Shown here one piece after another: positions 18,373-27,285 of a DNA stretch of 64,000 nt. This stretch comes from Oleiphilaceae bacterium (lineage in GTDB: Bacteria > Pseudomonadota > Gammaproteobacteria > Pseudomonadales > Oleiphilaceae). A program made the position numbers and the translations under genes. Below the pieces are notes generated by a model that did not search any database, was not told the origin of the DNA, and saw only the letters and a list, made by a program, of their open reading frames with translations. Location of the stretch: positions 1 through 64,000 of the forward strand of contig JAKVBL010000007.1 of NCBI GenBank assembly GCA_022447365.1, written 5' to 3'. Numbering within the stretch: position 1 is the stretch's first letter; every line of letters begins with the position of its first letter.

Positions 18373-18403
18373 ACTGAGCATTAACTCATACTACTAAGCA
18401 ATC

Positions 18404-19849
18404 TTAGTGAGCAGAGATTGTCCAGTTAGTCTGGCTGTCGATATCAGTCCAGTAAAGCTGACCAATAGACTCACCGTCGTCACCGAATGAAAGTGCACCG
18501 ATTTCCATGTCACCTTTGAAGTGAGTATTGATCGCAACACCGTCGACGCCGTATGCGTCAGCAACAGCAGCACCAGAACCTAGAGCAGCAACAGCGATAC
18601 CACCAGTGCCGTCAGCAGCAGCAACGAACGGTACAACACCGTATGCAGCAGCTAACTTAGCTGAGCTCAGGCCTGCAGCATTACGTACTGCGTAAATTTC
18701 ACGCTTAGATTGAGCGAAACCGAATGCAAAGTTACCGTCGAGATCAGTCACGTCACCACGAACGTTGTTGATCTTCAAATTTTCGATCGCAACACCAGCG
18801 ATATCGATGTAAACATCAAGATCAGTAATGTTAATGTAAGTGTTCCAGTTGATTACAGAATCAGCGTTACCGTAACCAGTGTCACCGTTTGCTGCAGTGA
18901 ATCCGTTACCATCGTTTTCGATGTGGATGTCAACTGGGCCAAGATAACCGTCGATATCTAGCTGGCTGATCAATACAGTAGTACTAGCTTCTGAATCAGT
19001 AGTACCATCAGCTTGATAGCTCTGTACATCAGCCGCGCCAATAGAGTCACCAGCTTCGAAGTCAGAAGCAGCAAGACCGATCGCATCGATGCTGAAGCTA
19101 AAGTCAACAGACTTAAGACCAGAAGTCAAAACGTCTTCGAAGCTGTTGTCGCCAAAAGTACCAGCTGCTAGTTGACCACCTAGTCCACCTGGGCCAATTT
19201 TTTGCCATGCATCTTTAAACGATACGTGGATAAGAAGGTCACCATCGCCGTATGTTTTCTTGTCGCCAAGAGTCAAAACTTCTCCGTCACGTGAAGAGTC
19301 AACTTCAAGACCTGCAGAAGCTTTAACTGAACCAATAGTTGAGATGCCACCAGCTGCAGCTAGGAACAAACCAGTATCAGCGTTACCAGCGCCAGAAGCT
19401 GCTGCACCTTGAAGTGCTGCAAGAGTACGTACACGAGAGAAACCAGTGTCTAGCTCGTTATCAACAGTAGCTAGAGGACCAGTTGATACTTCAGCAGTTG
19501 TGCCGTCACCAACAGCGTTGATTACGTCAGCATCACCAGCACCAGCGATGTCTAGTTTAATACGGATGTTATCAACAAAACCTGCTGCACCAGCACCACC
19601 AGTTAGAACACTGCCGTTAGCAGCGTCATTTTCGTTAGCTTGCAACTCGATTCCAGTCAAGAATACAGAACCAGCGTCTTTGTACATGAATTCGCCGATG
19701 GTGTATTTAGTTTCTAGGTCAATAGTCAAACCAGCTTGACCAGTCAACTCACCCATTGCTGAGTCGTCAAGTGCTTTAAGCTCAGCTTGAGCGCCAGCTG
19801 ATACTGCTGCTACTGCAGAAGCAAGTGCAATTTTCTTCAGGCCTTTCAT
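18404..19849 (-). CDS. secreted protein with MTGQAGLTIDLE-like N-terminal motif (paralogue 1)
   Basis: A 481-residue exported protein with signal peptide MKGLKKIALASAVAAVSAGAQA, then ELKALDDSAMGELTGQAGLT. The last ~230 residues are nearly the same as paralogue 2 (IDGYLGPVDIHIENDGNGF, FGFAQSKREIYAVRNAAG, FKGDMEIGALSFGDDGES, ending NWTISAH); the middle differs and is about 15 residues longer. A strong AGGAGA ribosome site and a marked bias to a few codons for Ala, Ser and Gly suggest high expression. It has its own terminator and a long upstream region. Function unknown; a fibre or surface-layer role would be inference. Confidence 0.85.
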   Translation of the reverse strand: MKGLKKIALASAVAAVSAGAQAELKALDDSAMGELTGQAGLTIDLETKYTIGEFMYKDAGSVFLTGIELQANENDAANGSVLTGGAGAAGFVDNIRIKLDIAGAGDADVINAVGDGTTAEVSTGPLATVDNELDTGFSRVRTLAALQGAAASGAGNADTGLFLAAAGGISTIGSVKASAGLEVDSSRDGEVLTLGDKKTYGDGDLLIHVSFKDAWQKIGPGGLGGQLAAGTFGDNSFEDVLTSGLKSVDFSFSIDAIGLAASDFEAGDSIGAADVQSYQADGTTDSEASTTVLISQLDIDGYLGPVDIHIENDGNGFTAANGDTGYGNADSVINWNTYINITDLDVYIDIAGVAIENLKINNVRGDVTDLDGNFAFGFAQSKREIYAVRNAAGLSSAKLAAAYGVVPFVAAADGTGGIAVAALGSGAAVADAYGVDGVAINTHFKGDMEIGALSFGDDGESIGQLYWTDIDSQTNWTISAH

Positions 19850-20207
19850 ATTATTCTCCTAATATTTAGGTAAGGACGCTTCCCATAAGTAATCTTAAGT
19901 GGAAGCAGATATTATTTTTAGTATCCGGCTCGCTTTCGCTAACCAGTGAGTGAATATTAAATAATCCAATTAGCGTTTTCCGTGAATAGACTCACAAAAA
20001 GTTACGCGTCGTTACAATCTTGATTCTCATTCACATTGTTTTGCATAAAAGCGTATTTGGTTCTCACTATTTTCCACAATGCCATAGGTGTTGACGAAGT
20101 TTATGGCTGATAACAGCAAACACCTTTCATCCTTACCCAACATGAAACTTATTTCTTAAACAAAAAAAGCCGCCAACAGGCGACTTTATTCGAACCATTA
20201 CAGTTAA
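19850..20207. other. 358-base intergenic region: leader, operator candidate and terminator
   Basis: It holds the AGGAGA ribosome site of the downstream minus-strand gene (19855-19860), a leader hairpin GCTTCC/GGAAGC (19878-19906) that could form in its mRNA, a stretch at 20019-20037 partly resembling a Fur box, and the terminator of the gene at 20208. I find no convincing small ORF. Confidence 0.5.
20162..20190 (-). terminator. Rho-independent terminator of the periplasmic protein gene
   Basis: Read on the minus strand, AAAGTCGCC, loop TGTT, GGCGGCTTT pair over nine positions with one U-G, followed by a run of T. It lies about 20 bases after the stop at 20208. Confidence 0.82.
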
Positions 20208-20789
20208 TTATTTATAGTAAACAGGTTTCATCTCAGTCTCGAAGGGACTTCCCATTTTCACTTGCTCACCATCAATGAAATACGGATAGCTCCACGTACG
20301 AGCCCACCCAGCAATGTGTTCTGTAGCAACCATTATACGACGCTGAATTCTTCCATCCTCCTGCTTCTTGCCGGTTACGTACATAACACCTACAGCCCAC
20401 TGAGTTCTGTTGGCAGCTAGAGATTTCAAAGAACTAACAATTGCATCCAACGCAACTGCTTGCGGCATTTCTTCCTGACCATCTACTCTTACCGAACGAA
20501 ATGTTCCATCGGGATCCAATGTCATACCAACTGGTTTAAATGAACCACGCTCTAACAATGTAGGCTCTATACGCTTGAATGCATTCAACATCATATATTG
20601 GAGCTGAGCGATCGCCTGCTCTTCAGTGAGTTTAGCCCGCTTTGGCTGAGCTTCACTTAAGTCCGTAATTGCTTGAACGGGCTTCTCAACAAGATCTTCG
20701 ATACTTGGCTTCTTTTCTTCCGCACTAATTGTCAATGGCAATGCAAGCAATGTCACCGACACAAGTGCCAGCACACATGATTTAAACAT
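20208..20789 (-). CDS. small exported protein of unknown function
   Basis: A 193-residue protein with a clear signal peptide (MFKSCVLALVSVTLLALPLT, cut after ISA). The mature part has an acidic/proline-rich lead (EEKKPSIEDLVEKPVQA), a helical stretch (LTEEQAIAQLQYMMLNAFKR) and a mixed region including RTQWAVGVMYVTGKKQEDGR and ending EMKPVYYK. I do not recognise the family. The monocistronic setting, own terminator and position above the two big secreted proteins make a periplasmic accessory role possible but unproven. Confidence 0.75.
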   Translation of the reverse strand: MFKSCVLALVSVTLLALPLTISAEEKKPSIEDLVEKPVQAITDLSEAQPKRAKLTEEQAIAQLQYMMLNAFKRIEPTLLERGSFKPVGMTLDPDGTFRSVRVDGQEEMPQAVALDAIVSSLKSLAANRTQWAVGVMYVTGKKQEDGRIQRRIMVATEHIAGWARTWSYPYFIDGEQVKMGSPFETEMKPVYYK

Positions 20790-20986
20790 AACGGGCTCCG
20801 TTTAATTTGGTTATAGAGTTATTAAAAGCCTGTTGGCACAGTTCTATCAATACCTAATGATTCGAAATATAATTGCGCCGCGACATTGGCGCTAACTTAT
20901 AGAGACAACTGAAAAAAATCCAGCCAGACTGGTATTTTCTTTGTCGATTAGATCACACTCTCACACAAGTGCTTTATTGCTTATTT

Positions 20987-22240
20987 ATGACTAACACTTT
21001 CAACGCATCAAAAGAACTTACATTAACTAATGAACAAATAGTCAATCTTATATGTAAGCTTAAGCACGCTATTTACTTAAAAAGCTTAAACGGGAGAGAC
21101 GGATGGTCGATCATCTCCGGAAACCCATCCCGCATTAGCGTTAATCCAAATGAAGTCACCCTCAACAAGGAGGGTTACTGCGATACAGTAACAGGACAAT
21201 CGTTTACCTCCGGATGGATTGGCGTAAATGGGTATGACAAAAAATTCTTTTTCGCCGCTTACTACGACTGGAGCTATTCGTTCTGCCACGAAAGCAATGA
21301 AGGCTGGCTATATTTCTCGGAGACCTGCTCTAAGGAAACAAGGAACGCAGTTAATAAGCTAATTGAATCAAGCTCATCAAATTCGGATTTAAACCAAAAC
21401 CTCACTACACGAGCTTTAGATTGGAAACCATCTCAATCTTTCTCGCAATACAATTCAAGCTTTGCAAAACTAAAGGACTACATTTTTGCAGGTGATTGCT
21501 ACCAAGCCAACTTAACACAAAGATTCGAAGCAAACGCGAAATGGTCTAAAGGTGACGCAATAAATGCATTCTTAAACGACACTGATCGCTCAATGGCAAA
21601 CTACTGTGCATTTATAGAGATTGAAGCTAACAACTTTCTCTTATCTTTATCACCCGAGCAATTCCTTCAATGTCATGAAGGCACACTCCAATCTAAACCT
21701 ATTAAAGGAACTGTTAAAGCAAACGGAGCGCTAACCACTAAGCAAGAACAAGAATTATTGAGTATCAAAAATAAAGCTGAAAACTTAATGATCGTAGATT
21801 TGTTACGTAATGATTTAGGAAAGGTATCTGAGACGGGAAGCGTAACGGTAGAAAAACTCTTCGACATAGAAAGCTTCAGCAACGTACATCATTTGGTTAG
21901 CACAATAAAATCGAAACTTAATCGAGCGCGATACGATGAATTCTCTGCGTTTTTAAACTGTTTTCCTGGAGGATCGATAACTGGTGCACCAAAAATTAGA
22001 GCGATGGAGATAATTAAAGAGATAGAAAAACATCCGCGCCGTTATTATTGCGGGTCTATTTTCTACTGGGATGATCGAACAAACAATTTTGACTCGAACA
22101 TCCTCATCAGAACAGTCGAACTCATCAATAACAAAGCATATTGTTGGGCGGGAGGAGGTATTGTTGCCGACTCTGAGCTGATGAGCGAGTATCAAGAGTC
22201 TATTAACAAGGTTCGACACATCACAGGTATTAACCCGTAG
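20987..22240 (+). CDS. pabB: aminodeoxychorismate synthase component I
   Basis: A 417-residue chorismate-binding enzyme making 4-amino-4-deoxychorismate, the first step to p-aminobenzoate and folate, with glutamine amidotransferase PabA (not in the window). Landmarks are GDCYQANLTQRFEA, LSPEQFL, KPIKGT, DLLRNDLGKV, VHHLVSTIKSKL, PGGSITGAPKIRAMEII and AGGGIVADS, the full active-site set. The PIKGT motif, where Lys is the nucleophile, separates PabB from anthranilate synthase. The ATG at 20987 is preferred to the GTG at 20969; neither has a good ribosome site. Its stop adjoins the convergent scpB stop. Confidence 0.9.
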   Translation: MTNTFNASKELTLTNEQIVNLICKLKHAIYLKSLNGRDGWSIISGNPSRISVNPNEVTLNKEGYCDTVTGQSFTSGWIGVNGYDKKFFFAAYYDWSYSFCHESNEGWLYFSETCSKETRNAVNKLIESSSSNSDLNQNLTTRALDWKPSQSFSQYNSSFAKLKDYIFAGDCYQANLTQRFEANAKWSKGDAINAFLNDTDRSMANYCAFIEIEANNFLLSLSPEQFLQCHEGTLQSKPIKGTVKANGALTTKQEQELLSIKNKAENLMIVDLLRNDLGKVSETGSVTVEKLFDIESFSNVHHLVSTIKSKLNRARYDEFSAFLNCFPGGSITGAPKIRAMEIIKEIEKHPRRYYCGSIFYWDDRTNNFDSNILIRTVELINNKAYCWAGGGIVADSELMSEYQESINKVRHITGINP

Positions 22241-22909
22241 TTAAAAACTTTCCCCTGACTCATTAGTCTGGTTTTCAACCACCAACTCTAACTGCTCTGA
22301 TACGTCTTTTGCTATCGCATCGATATCCCGCATTTCTGACAGCGGGGGGAGTTGCTCAAGACTCGAAAGGTTAAAGTAATCGAGAAATACCTTAGTCGTA
22401 GCATAAATTGCTGGGCGACCAGGAACTTCGCGATGGCCTACAACTTTTATCCATTGTCTTTCTAATAAGGTCTTCATGATATGCGTGCTAACAGCCACGC
22501 CACGAACATCTTCGATTTCACCTCGGGTAATAGGTTGTCGGTATGCAATTAGCGACAGAGTCTCGAGTAAAGCACGTGAATATTTCTGCGGTCGCTCTTC
22601 CCATAAACGCCCTACCCACATAGATAAATCTTTCGCGGTCTGGAAACGATACCCACTCGCCACCTTGCTCAGCTGAATGCCTCGAGATAAATAGTCATTG
22701 TGAAGCTCTTCCAAAACCAGACGAATGTCTGATTTCTGCGGCTGCTCATGCAATTCAAACATTGAATGCAGCTTATCAACACTCATGGGCTTATCTGATG
22801 CCATTAACGTTGCTTCAACAATACGCTTCAACTGCGTTAAATCGAACGAATTACTTGTTGAACGCACTGAGCTAGCTTGATTGACTTCTGTTATTTCAAT
22901 GTCAGACAT
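22241..22909 (-). CDS. scpB: segregation and condensation protein B
   Basis: A 222-residue winged-helix protein of the SMC-ScpAB complex, which helps organise and segregate the chromosome. It has the family pattern LKRIVEATLMASDKPMSVDK, YRQPITRGEIEDVRGV, LLERQWIKVVGHREVPGRPA and YATTKVFLDYF. It follows scpA on the minus strand with 99 bases between them, in the usual trpS-scpA-scpB order; the rluB gene often found next is absent, replaced by convergent pabB. Confidence 0.95.
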   Translation of the reverse strand: MSDIEITEVNQASSVRSTSNSFDLTQLKRIVEATLMASDKPMSVDKLHSMFELHEQPQKSDIRLVLEELHNDYLSRGIQLSKVASGYRFQTAKDLSMWVGRLWEERPQKYSRALLETLSLIAYRQPITRGEIEDVRGVAVSTHIMKTLLERQWIKVVGHREVPGRPAIYATTKVFLDYFNLSSLEQLPPLSEMRDIDAIAKDVSEQLELVVENQTNESGESF

Positions 22910-23008
22910 GATCTTGTTTTTTGTTTTTTGTTTTAACTAAGTGGGAATAACTTGATTGTCGCCGTTTTAACTAAGAAAACGCAACTGAGGGTTTCATTTA
23001 GATTTGAA

Positions 23009-23890
23009 TTATTGCGGAAGCAACTTTGCTTTTACGTGAATAGCGCCAAAGGCTTCTGCTTGCACGAACTCTACTAATTGCTCTTTGATCAATTCCATGA
23101 TCGCCAAAAACGTAACCACAACACCTTGCCGCCCTTCTTCGGGAGTGAAAAATCGTTCGAATGGAACGTAGCTAGCATCATTGAGTTGTTGCAATACGAG
23201 AGACATCCGCTCTCGCGTGGAAAGCGTTTCACGCTCAATTTGATGACTCGTAAAATGATCGGAACGCTCTAGAACATTTTTTAGCGCGAACATTAGCTCA
23301 TCAAGACTAACATCAGGTTGTCGAACAGCGACTTCTTCTATGTTTGCCGCGACGCGCGATGCAAAATAATCTTTGTCAAAACGAGGCAAAGCATCAATAT
23401 CTTCAGCCGCAATTTTAAAGCGCTCATATTGTTGCAGGCGACGAATCAATTCAGCACGCGGATCTATTTCTTCGCCATCTTCATCTTTTGGCTTAGGTAG
23501 CAACATTCGAGACTTAATCTCTGCCAACATCGCAGCCATCAATAGATATTCTGCAGCAAGCTCAAACTTTAACTCTCTGGCTGCATCGATATATTCCATA
23601 TACTGTTTCGTAATTGAGGCAACATCAATATTCAACACATCCATGTTTTGCTTTCGAATCAAATAAAGTAATAGATCCAACGGGCCTTCAAAAGCCTGTA
23701 ATATCACAGATAATGCGTCAGGCGGAATGTAAAGATCTTGGGGAATTTCAGTGAGAGGTTTGCCATCAACAAAGGCTAATGGCAAAACATGCTGTTCAGG
23801 TGTGGCAGGTGACTCTAAAGTGTTTGATAACTCAGCATTGTCATCATTTGGCGTCTGCGCTGATGTATTTACTGAGTTATCATTTGGCAT
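23009..23890 (-). CDS. scpA: segregation and condensation protein A
   Basis: A 293-residue kleisin partner of SMC and ScpB. The N-terminus has an extra ~45 residues rich in Ser, Asn and Pro. The family core begins FEGPLDLLLYLIRKQNMDVLN and carries the ScpA hallmark AAEYLLMAAMLAEIKSRMLLP. The C-terminus holds the winged-helix end (FLAIMELIKEQLVEFVQAEAF). It lies 13 bases after trpS in the same operon. Confidence 0.95.
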   Translation of the reverse strand: MPNDNSVNTSAQTPNDDNAELSNTLESPATPEQHVLPLAFVDGKPLTEIPQDLYIPPDALSVILQAFEGPLDLLLYLIRKQNMDVLNIDVASITKQYMEYIDAARELKFELAAEYLLMAAMLAEIKSRMLLPKPKDEDGEEIDPRAELIRRLQQYERFKIAAEDIDALPRFDKDYFASRVAANIEEVAVRQPDVSLDELMFALKNVLERSDHFTSHQIERETLSTRERMSLVLQQLNDASYVPFERFFTPEEGRQGVVVTFLAIMELIKEQLVEFVQAEAFGAIHVKAKLLPQ

Positions 23891-23903
23891 AAATCGCTCG
23901 TAG

Positions 23904-25121
23904 TTACGCTCCGAATGAAAGGCCCATCACCTGACGGACTTCTTCAAGTGTGGCTTTCGCTGCATCACGCGCACGCTCACGACCTTCAACAATAATACTT
24001 TGCACTAACTCAGGGTTCTCTTCATATTGGCGAGCGCGTTCACGAATTGGACGCTGTTCTTCAAGTACCGCGTCAATCACGGGCTTTTTACATTCAAGAC
24101 AGCCAATTCCTGCACTGCGACACCCAGTTTGAACCCACTCTTTCGTTGATTCATCAGAGTAGACTTCGTGAAGTTTCCAGACAGGACACTTATCAGGATC
24201 ACCGGCATCAGTTAAGCGAACGCGTTGAGGGTCGGTTTGCATTGTGCGAATCTTCTGTTCAACGACATCAGGCTCTTCACGTAATGCAATCGTGTTGCCG
24301 TAAGACTTCGACATTTTTTGACCGTCAAGCCCTGGCATTTTAGATGCCTTGGTCAATAATGCTTGCGGCTCTGGCAAGACGACCTTACCGCCACCTTCAA
24401 TGTAGCCAAACAAGCGTTCACGATCACTAATCGTAATATTTTGCTGATCTCGAATTAGCGCGCGTGCTGTCTCTAATGCCTCGTCATCACCTTGTTCTTG
24501 GAAACGTTTTTGAAGCGTTCGATATAGCTTAGATGCCTTCTTGCCCATTTTTTTGATGGCTGCTTCTGCTTGCTCTTCAAAACCTGGATCTTTGCCATAC
24601 AGGTGGTTGAAACGTCGAGCTACCTCGCGCGTTAATTCAACGTGCGCAACCTGATCTGCACCTACCGGAACAAGACCGGCACGGTACACAAGGATGTCAG
24701 CGCTTTGAAGTAAGGGATAACCCAAAAAGCCATATGTTGCGAGATCACGCTCTTTAAGTTTCTCTTGTTGATCTTTATAGCTTGGCACACGCTCTAACCA
24801 ACCAAGCGGGGTCATCATAGATAGCAGTAGGTGAAGCTCGGCATGCTCAGGCACGTGAGACTGAATAAACATGGTTGCATTGCCAGGGTTAATCCCCGCA
24901 GCTAACCAATCAATCACCATATCCCAGACGCTTTGCTCAATGTCATAAGGCGCTTCGTAATGCGTTGTGAGTGCATGCCAGTCAGCTACAAAGAAAAAAC
25001 ATTCGTAATCATGCTGCAACTCAACCCAGTTTTTTAAAACACCGTGATAATGCCCCATGTGTAATTTACCCGTTGGGCGCATACCGCTTAACACACGCTG
25101 TTGTAATTCAACCGAACTCAA
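23904..25121 (-). CDS. trpS: tryptophanyl-tRNA synthetase, long form with Cys4 motif
   Basis: A 405-residue class I synthetase charging tRNA-Trp. The HIGH-type motif is in GMRPTGKLHMGHYHG and the KMSKS loop in GQKMSKSYGN. It is about 70 residues longer than E. coli TrpRS (334), with an insert near 185-235 between the two halves. Cys312, Cys334, Cys341 and Cys344 are spaced C-x21-C-x6-C-x2-C, close to the iron-sulfur-binding pattern of Thermotoga TrpRS. The start is TTG at 25121: AGGAG sits six bases upstream and no ATG fits. First gene of the trpS-scpA-scpB operon. Confidence 0.95.
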   Translation of the reverse strand: MSSVELQQRVLSGMRPTGKLHMGHYHGVLKNWVELQHDYECFFFVADWHALTTHYEAPYDIEQSVWDMVIDWLAAGINPGNATMFIQSHVPEHAELHLLLSMMTPLGWLERVPSYKDQQEKLKERDLATYGFLGYPLLQSADILVYRAGLVPVGADQVAHVELTREVARRFNHLYGKDPGFEEQAEAAIKKMGKKASKLYRTLQKRFQEQGDDEALETARALIRDQQNITISDRERLFGYIEGGGKVVLPEPQALLTKASKMPGLDGQKMSKSYGNTIALREEPDVVEQKIRTMQTDPQRVRLTDAGDPDKCPVWKLHEVYSDESTKEWVQTGCRSAGIGCLECKKPVIDAVLEEQRPIRERARQYEENPELVQSIIVEGRERARDAAKATLEEVRQVMGLSFGA

Positions 25122-25127
25122 AACTAA

Positions 25128-25132
25128 CTCCT
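25128..25132 (-). promoter_or_regulatory. AGGAG ribosome-binding site of trpS
   Basis: AGGAG on the minus strand, six bases before the TTG codon. It fixes the TTG start, since there is no in-frame ATG until the catalytic segment GMRPTGKLH. Confidence 0.85.
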
Positions 25133-25134
25133 AA

Positions 25135-25178
25135 GCAAAAAAATAAAGCGCGAGTATACAAGCTTTTGTGATACTCGC
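25135..25178 (-). terminator. Rho-independent terminator of gor
   Basis: On the minus strand GCGAGTAT...ATACTCGC pairs over 8 bp, extended inward by part of the ACAA/TTGT arms, and is followed by GCTTTATTTTTTT. It starts 31 bases after the gor stop. It also lies directly before trpS, so it might double as leader structure for that gene. Confidence 0.75.
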
Positions 25179-25209
25179 TAAGGCATTTGTTGTACATATG
25201 CGACTTGAT

Positions 25210-26562
25210 CTAACGCGCTTGACGCATTGTCACAAACTCTTCAGCGGCTGTTGGGTGAATGCCAATCGTACTATCAAATACAGATTTGGTAGCTCCAGCC
25301 TTGATGGCAATTGCGATACCTTGAATAATTTCACCAGAATCAGGACCTACCATATGAGCTCCCAACACTTTATCCGTGTCTTTATCTACAATGAGTTTCA
25401 TCATACTGCGTTCATTTCGACCACTCATTGTATGCTTCATTGGTTTAAAGCTTGAAGCATATACGTCTACATTAAATGATTCTCGTGCTTGCTCTTCTGT
25501 TAAGCCAACCGTACCGATATTTGGTTGGCAAAATACCGCTGTAGGAATATTTTCATAATCAACTGAAGATGGTTTTTTATCAGCAAAAAACAGTTTTGAG
25601 AGATACATACCCTCAGCTAAAGCGACCGGCGTCAATTGAACACGGTCAATCACGTCACCAATTGCGTATACACTCGGAACCGACGTTTGGAAGTCATCAT
25701 TTACGCAAACTGCTCCGTTTGGTTTGAGTTCTACTCCTAAGTCTTCCAACCCCAAACCGTCAACTTTAGGCACACGCCCCAATGCTGTAAGAACCAAATC
25801 GGTCTGCAAGACCTCGTTGTCAGACAGGTATACTTGATACGAGTCATCGCAATGCGTGACGCTATCGATATTCGTATGAGATATCAGCTTGATACCTTTG
25901 TTTTGAACTTGCTCGGCGACAAAATCACGAATTTCTTCATCAAAACCTCGCAGTAGTTTCTCTCCTCGGAATACCACTGTGGTGTCAACACCGAGTCCGT
26001 TCAAAATACCTGCGAGCTCAATCGCGATATAGCCACCGCCCTGAACAACTGCAGACTTGGGTAATGTATCTAGATAAAAGAATTCATTCGAGGTGATGAT
26101 GTGTTCACTACCTGGGATGTTCAGCTTGCGAGGCCAACCACCCGTCGCGACCACAATTCGTTCGCTGGTATATTGCTGGTCACCGACTTGAACGATATTC
26201 GGCCCAACGAGCTTAGCCGAGCCGTTTATAATCTTAGCTCCGCTATTCTCTAGCAGGTTCTGATAGATGCCGTTCAAACGACCAATCTCTTTGTTCTTGT
26301 TTTCACGCAAGGTCGGCCAATCGAAATTCAAGTCACCGGAATTTGACCATCCAAATCCCTCACCGTCTTCCAACTCCTCCATGACATGCGACGCATATAC
26401 GAATAGTTTTTTAGGCACACAACCGACGTTGACACAAGTACCACCAAGATAACGGTCTTCAGCAACCGCAACTTTTGCTCCAGAAGCTGCTGACATACGT
26501 GCCAAACGCACGCCACCAGAACCAGCACCAATAACAAACAAATCAAAATCGAATTCAGACAT
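25210..26562 (-). CDS. gor: glutathione-disulfide reductase
   Basis: A 450-residue flavoenzyme reducing oxidised glutathione with NADPH. It has the FAD motif VIGAGSGGVRLARMSA, the redox-active disulfide GGTCVNVGCVPKK, a second Rossmann motif GGGYIAIELAGILNGLG, the FAD-phosphate motif YAIGDV, and the C-terminal active-site His in GIHPTAAEEFVTMR. The length is that of E. coli Gor. Transcribed alone, ending in the hairpin before trpS. Confidence 0.95.
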   Translation of the reverse strand: MSEFDFDLFVIGAGSGGVRLARMSAASGAKVAVAEDRYLGGTCVNVGCVPKKLFVYASHVMEELEDGEGFGWSNSGDLNFDWPTLRENKNKEIGRLNGIYQNLLENSGAKIINGSAKLVGPNIVQVGDQQYTSERIVVATGGWPRKLNIPGSEHIITSNEFFYLDTLPKSAVVQGGGYIAIELAGILNGLGVDTTVVFRGEKLLRGFDEEIRDFVAEQVQNKGIKLISHTNIDSVTHCDDSYQVYLSDNEVLQTDLVLTALGRVPKVDGLGLEDLGVELKPNGAVCVNDDFQTSVPSVYAIGDVIDRVQLTPVALAEGMYLSKLFFADKKPSSVDYENIPTAVFCQPNIGTVGLTEEQARESFNVDVYASSFKPMKHTMSGRNERSMMKLIVDKDTDKVLGAHMVGPDSGEIIQGIAIAIKAGATKSVFDSTIGIHPTAAEEFVTMRQAR

Positions 26563-26590
26563 TTCTTACTTCAGTATGTGAATTTATAAA

Positions 26591-27217
26591 CTAGAAACTT
26601 TTAAAAAGGACGCTCTCAGTCACGTCACCAACAGCTACACTGCCGACAATGCGATAACCAAGCTTTTCATAAAAACTGATATAGCGCATATTGCCAGTAT
26701 CTAGCGCGATTCCAGATGATGCAGGATTTTCTCGGCAAACTTCTTCGACCGCAGCCATGAGCTGTTTACCGTAACCAAGACTACGGTGTTGGGCATCGAC
26801 ACCAATCAAAGGAAGCTCATGGTGCTCTCCGTGAGGAAGAACTTTATGAATTTGCTTATGATATTCAATGTATCGCCAAGTACTTTCAGAACCTGCCGTT
26901 AATAACATTCGCATTCGCCAAGCAAATTGCCGACTCAAATCAAGACGAACCACAGGGCTACCAACTAGAGCAACCGCGATCAAGCGACTGTCTAGTGTTA
27001 AACCGATTACTTCTTGATCTAACGAAAAGTGTAAGTGGCATAATTCCCGAATAGTGGCGCGTACTCGCTGATCATAGCCAGGACGTTCCGCTTGGAACAA
27101 ATATTTGAAAGTAGGTTCGTGCTTGTAAGCACGAAATAGAATTGTTCTTGCTTCCTTAATGGCACTGGCATCAAGCCTTACTACACGCGCCTCTACTTCA
27201 TCGGTGGTAATTGGCAT
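26591..27217 (-). CDS. GNAT-family N-acetyltransferase
   Basis: A 208-residue acetyltransferase-fold protein. The GNAT signature is near the C-terminus: LPLIGVDAQHRSLGYGKQLM (motif A, acetyl-CoA pyrophosphate loop), then SSGIALDTGNMRYISFYEKL and GYRIVGS. The start at 27217 has AAGGGG eight bases upstream; the frame is open to 27274. The substrate cannot be told. It lies between gspM and gor on the same strand. Confidence 0.82.
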   Translation of the reverse strand: MPITTDEVEARVVRLDASAIKEARTILFRAYKHEPTFKYLFQAERPGYDQRVRATIRELCHLHFSLDQEVIGLTLDSRLIAVALVGSPVVRLDLSRQFAWRMRMLLTAGSESTWRYIEYHKQIHKVLPHGEHHELPLIGVDAQHRSLGYGKQLMAAVEEVCRENPASSGIALDTGNMRYISFYEKLGYRIVGSVAVGDVTESVLFKSF

Positions 27218-27285
27218 CCTGGGACCCCTTTTATAGATGAACGAGCTAAACGTAGTGTGCTCATAAGAGCACAAGTGCAGTCAGT

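Noticed and set aside
14921-20789. A CRISPR array or prophage in the repeat-rich surface region
   Set aside because: Repeats here are protein-coding and irregular; there are no equal spacers, phage structural genes or integrase.
27257-27272. GTGCTC-ATAA-GAGCAC hairpin between gspM and the GNAT gene
   Set aside because: Short stem without T-run and overlapping the region upstream of the GNAT start; not enough to call a terminator.
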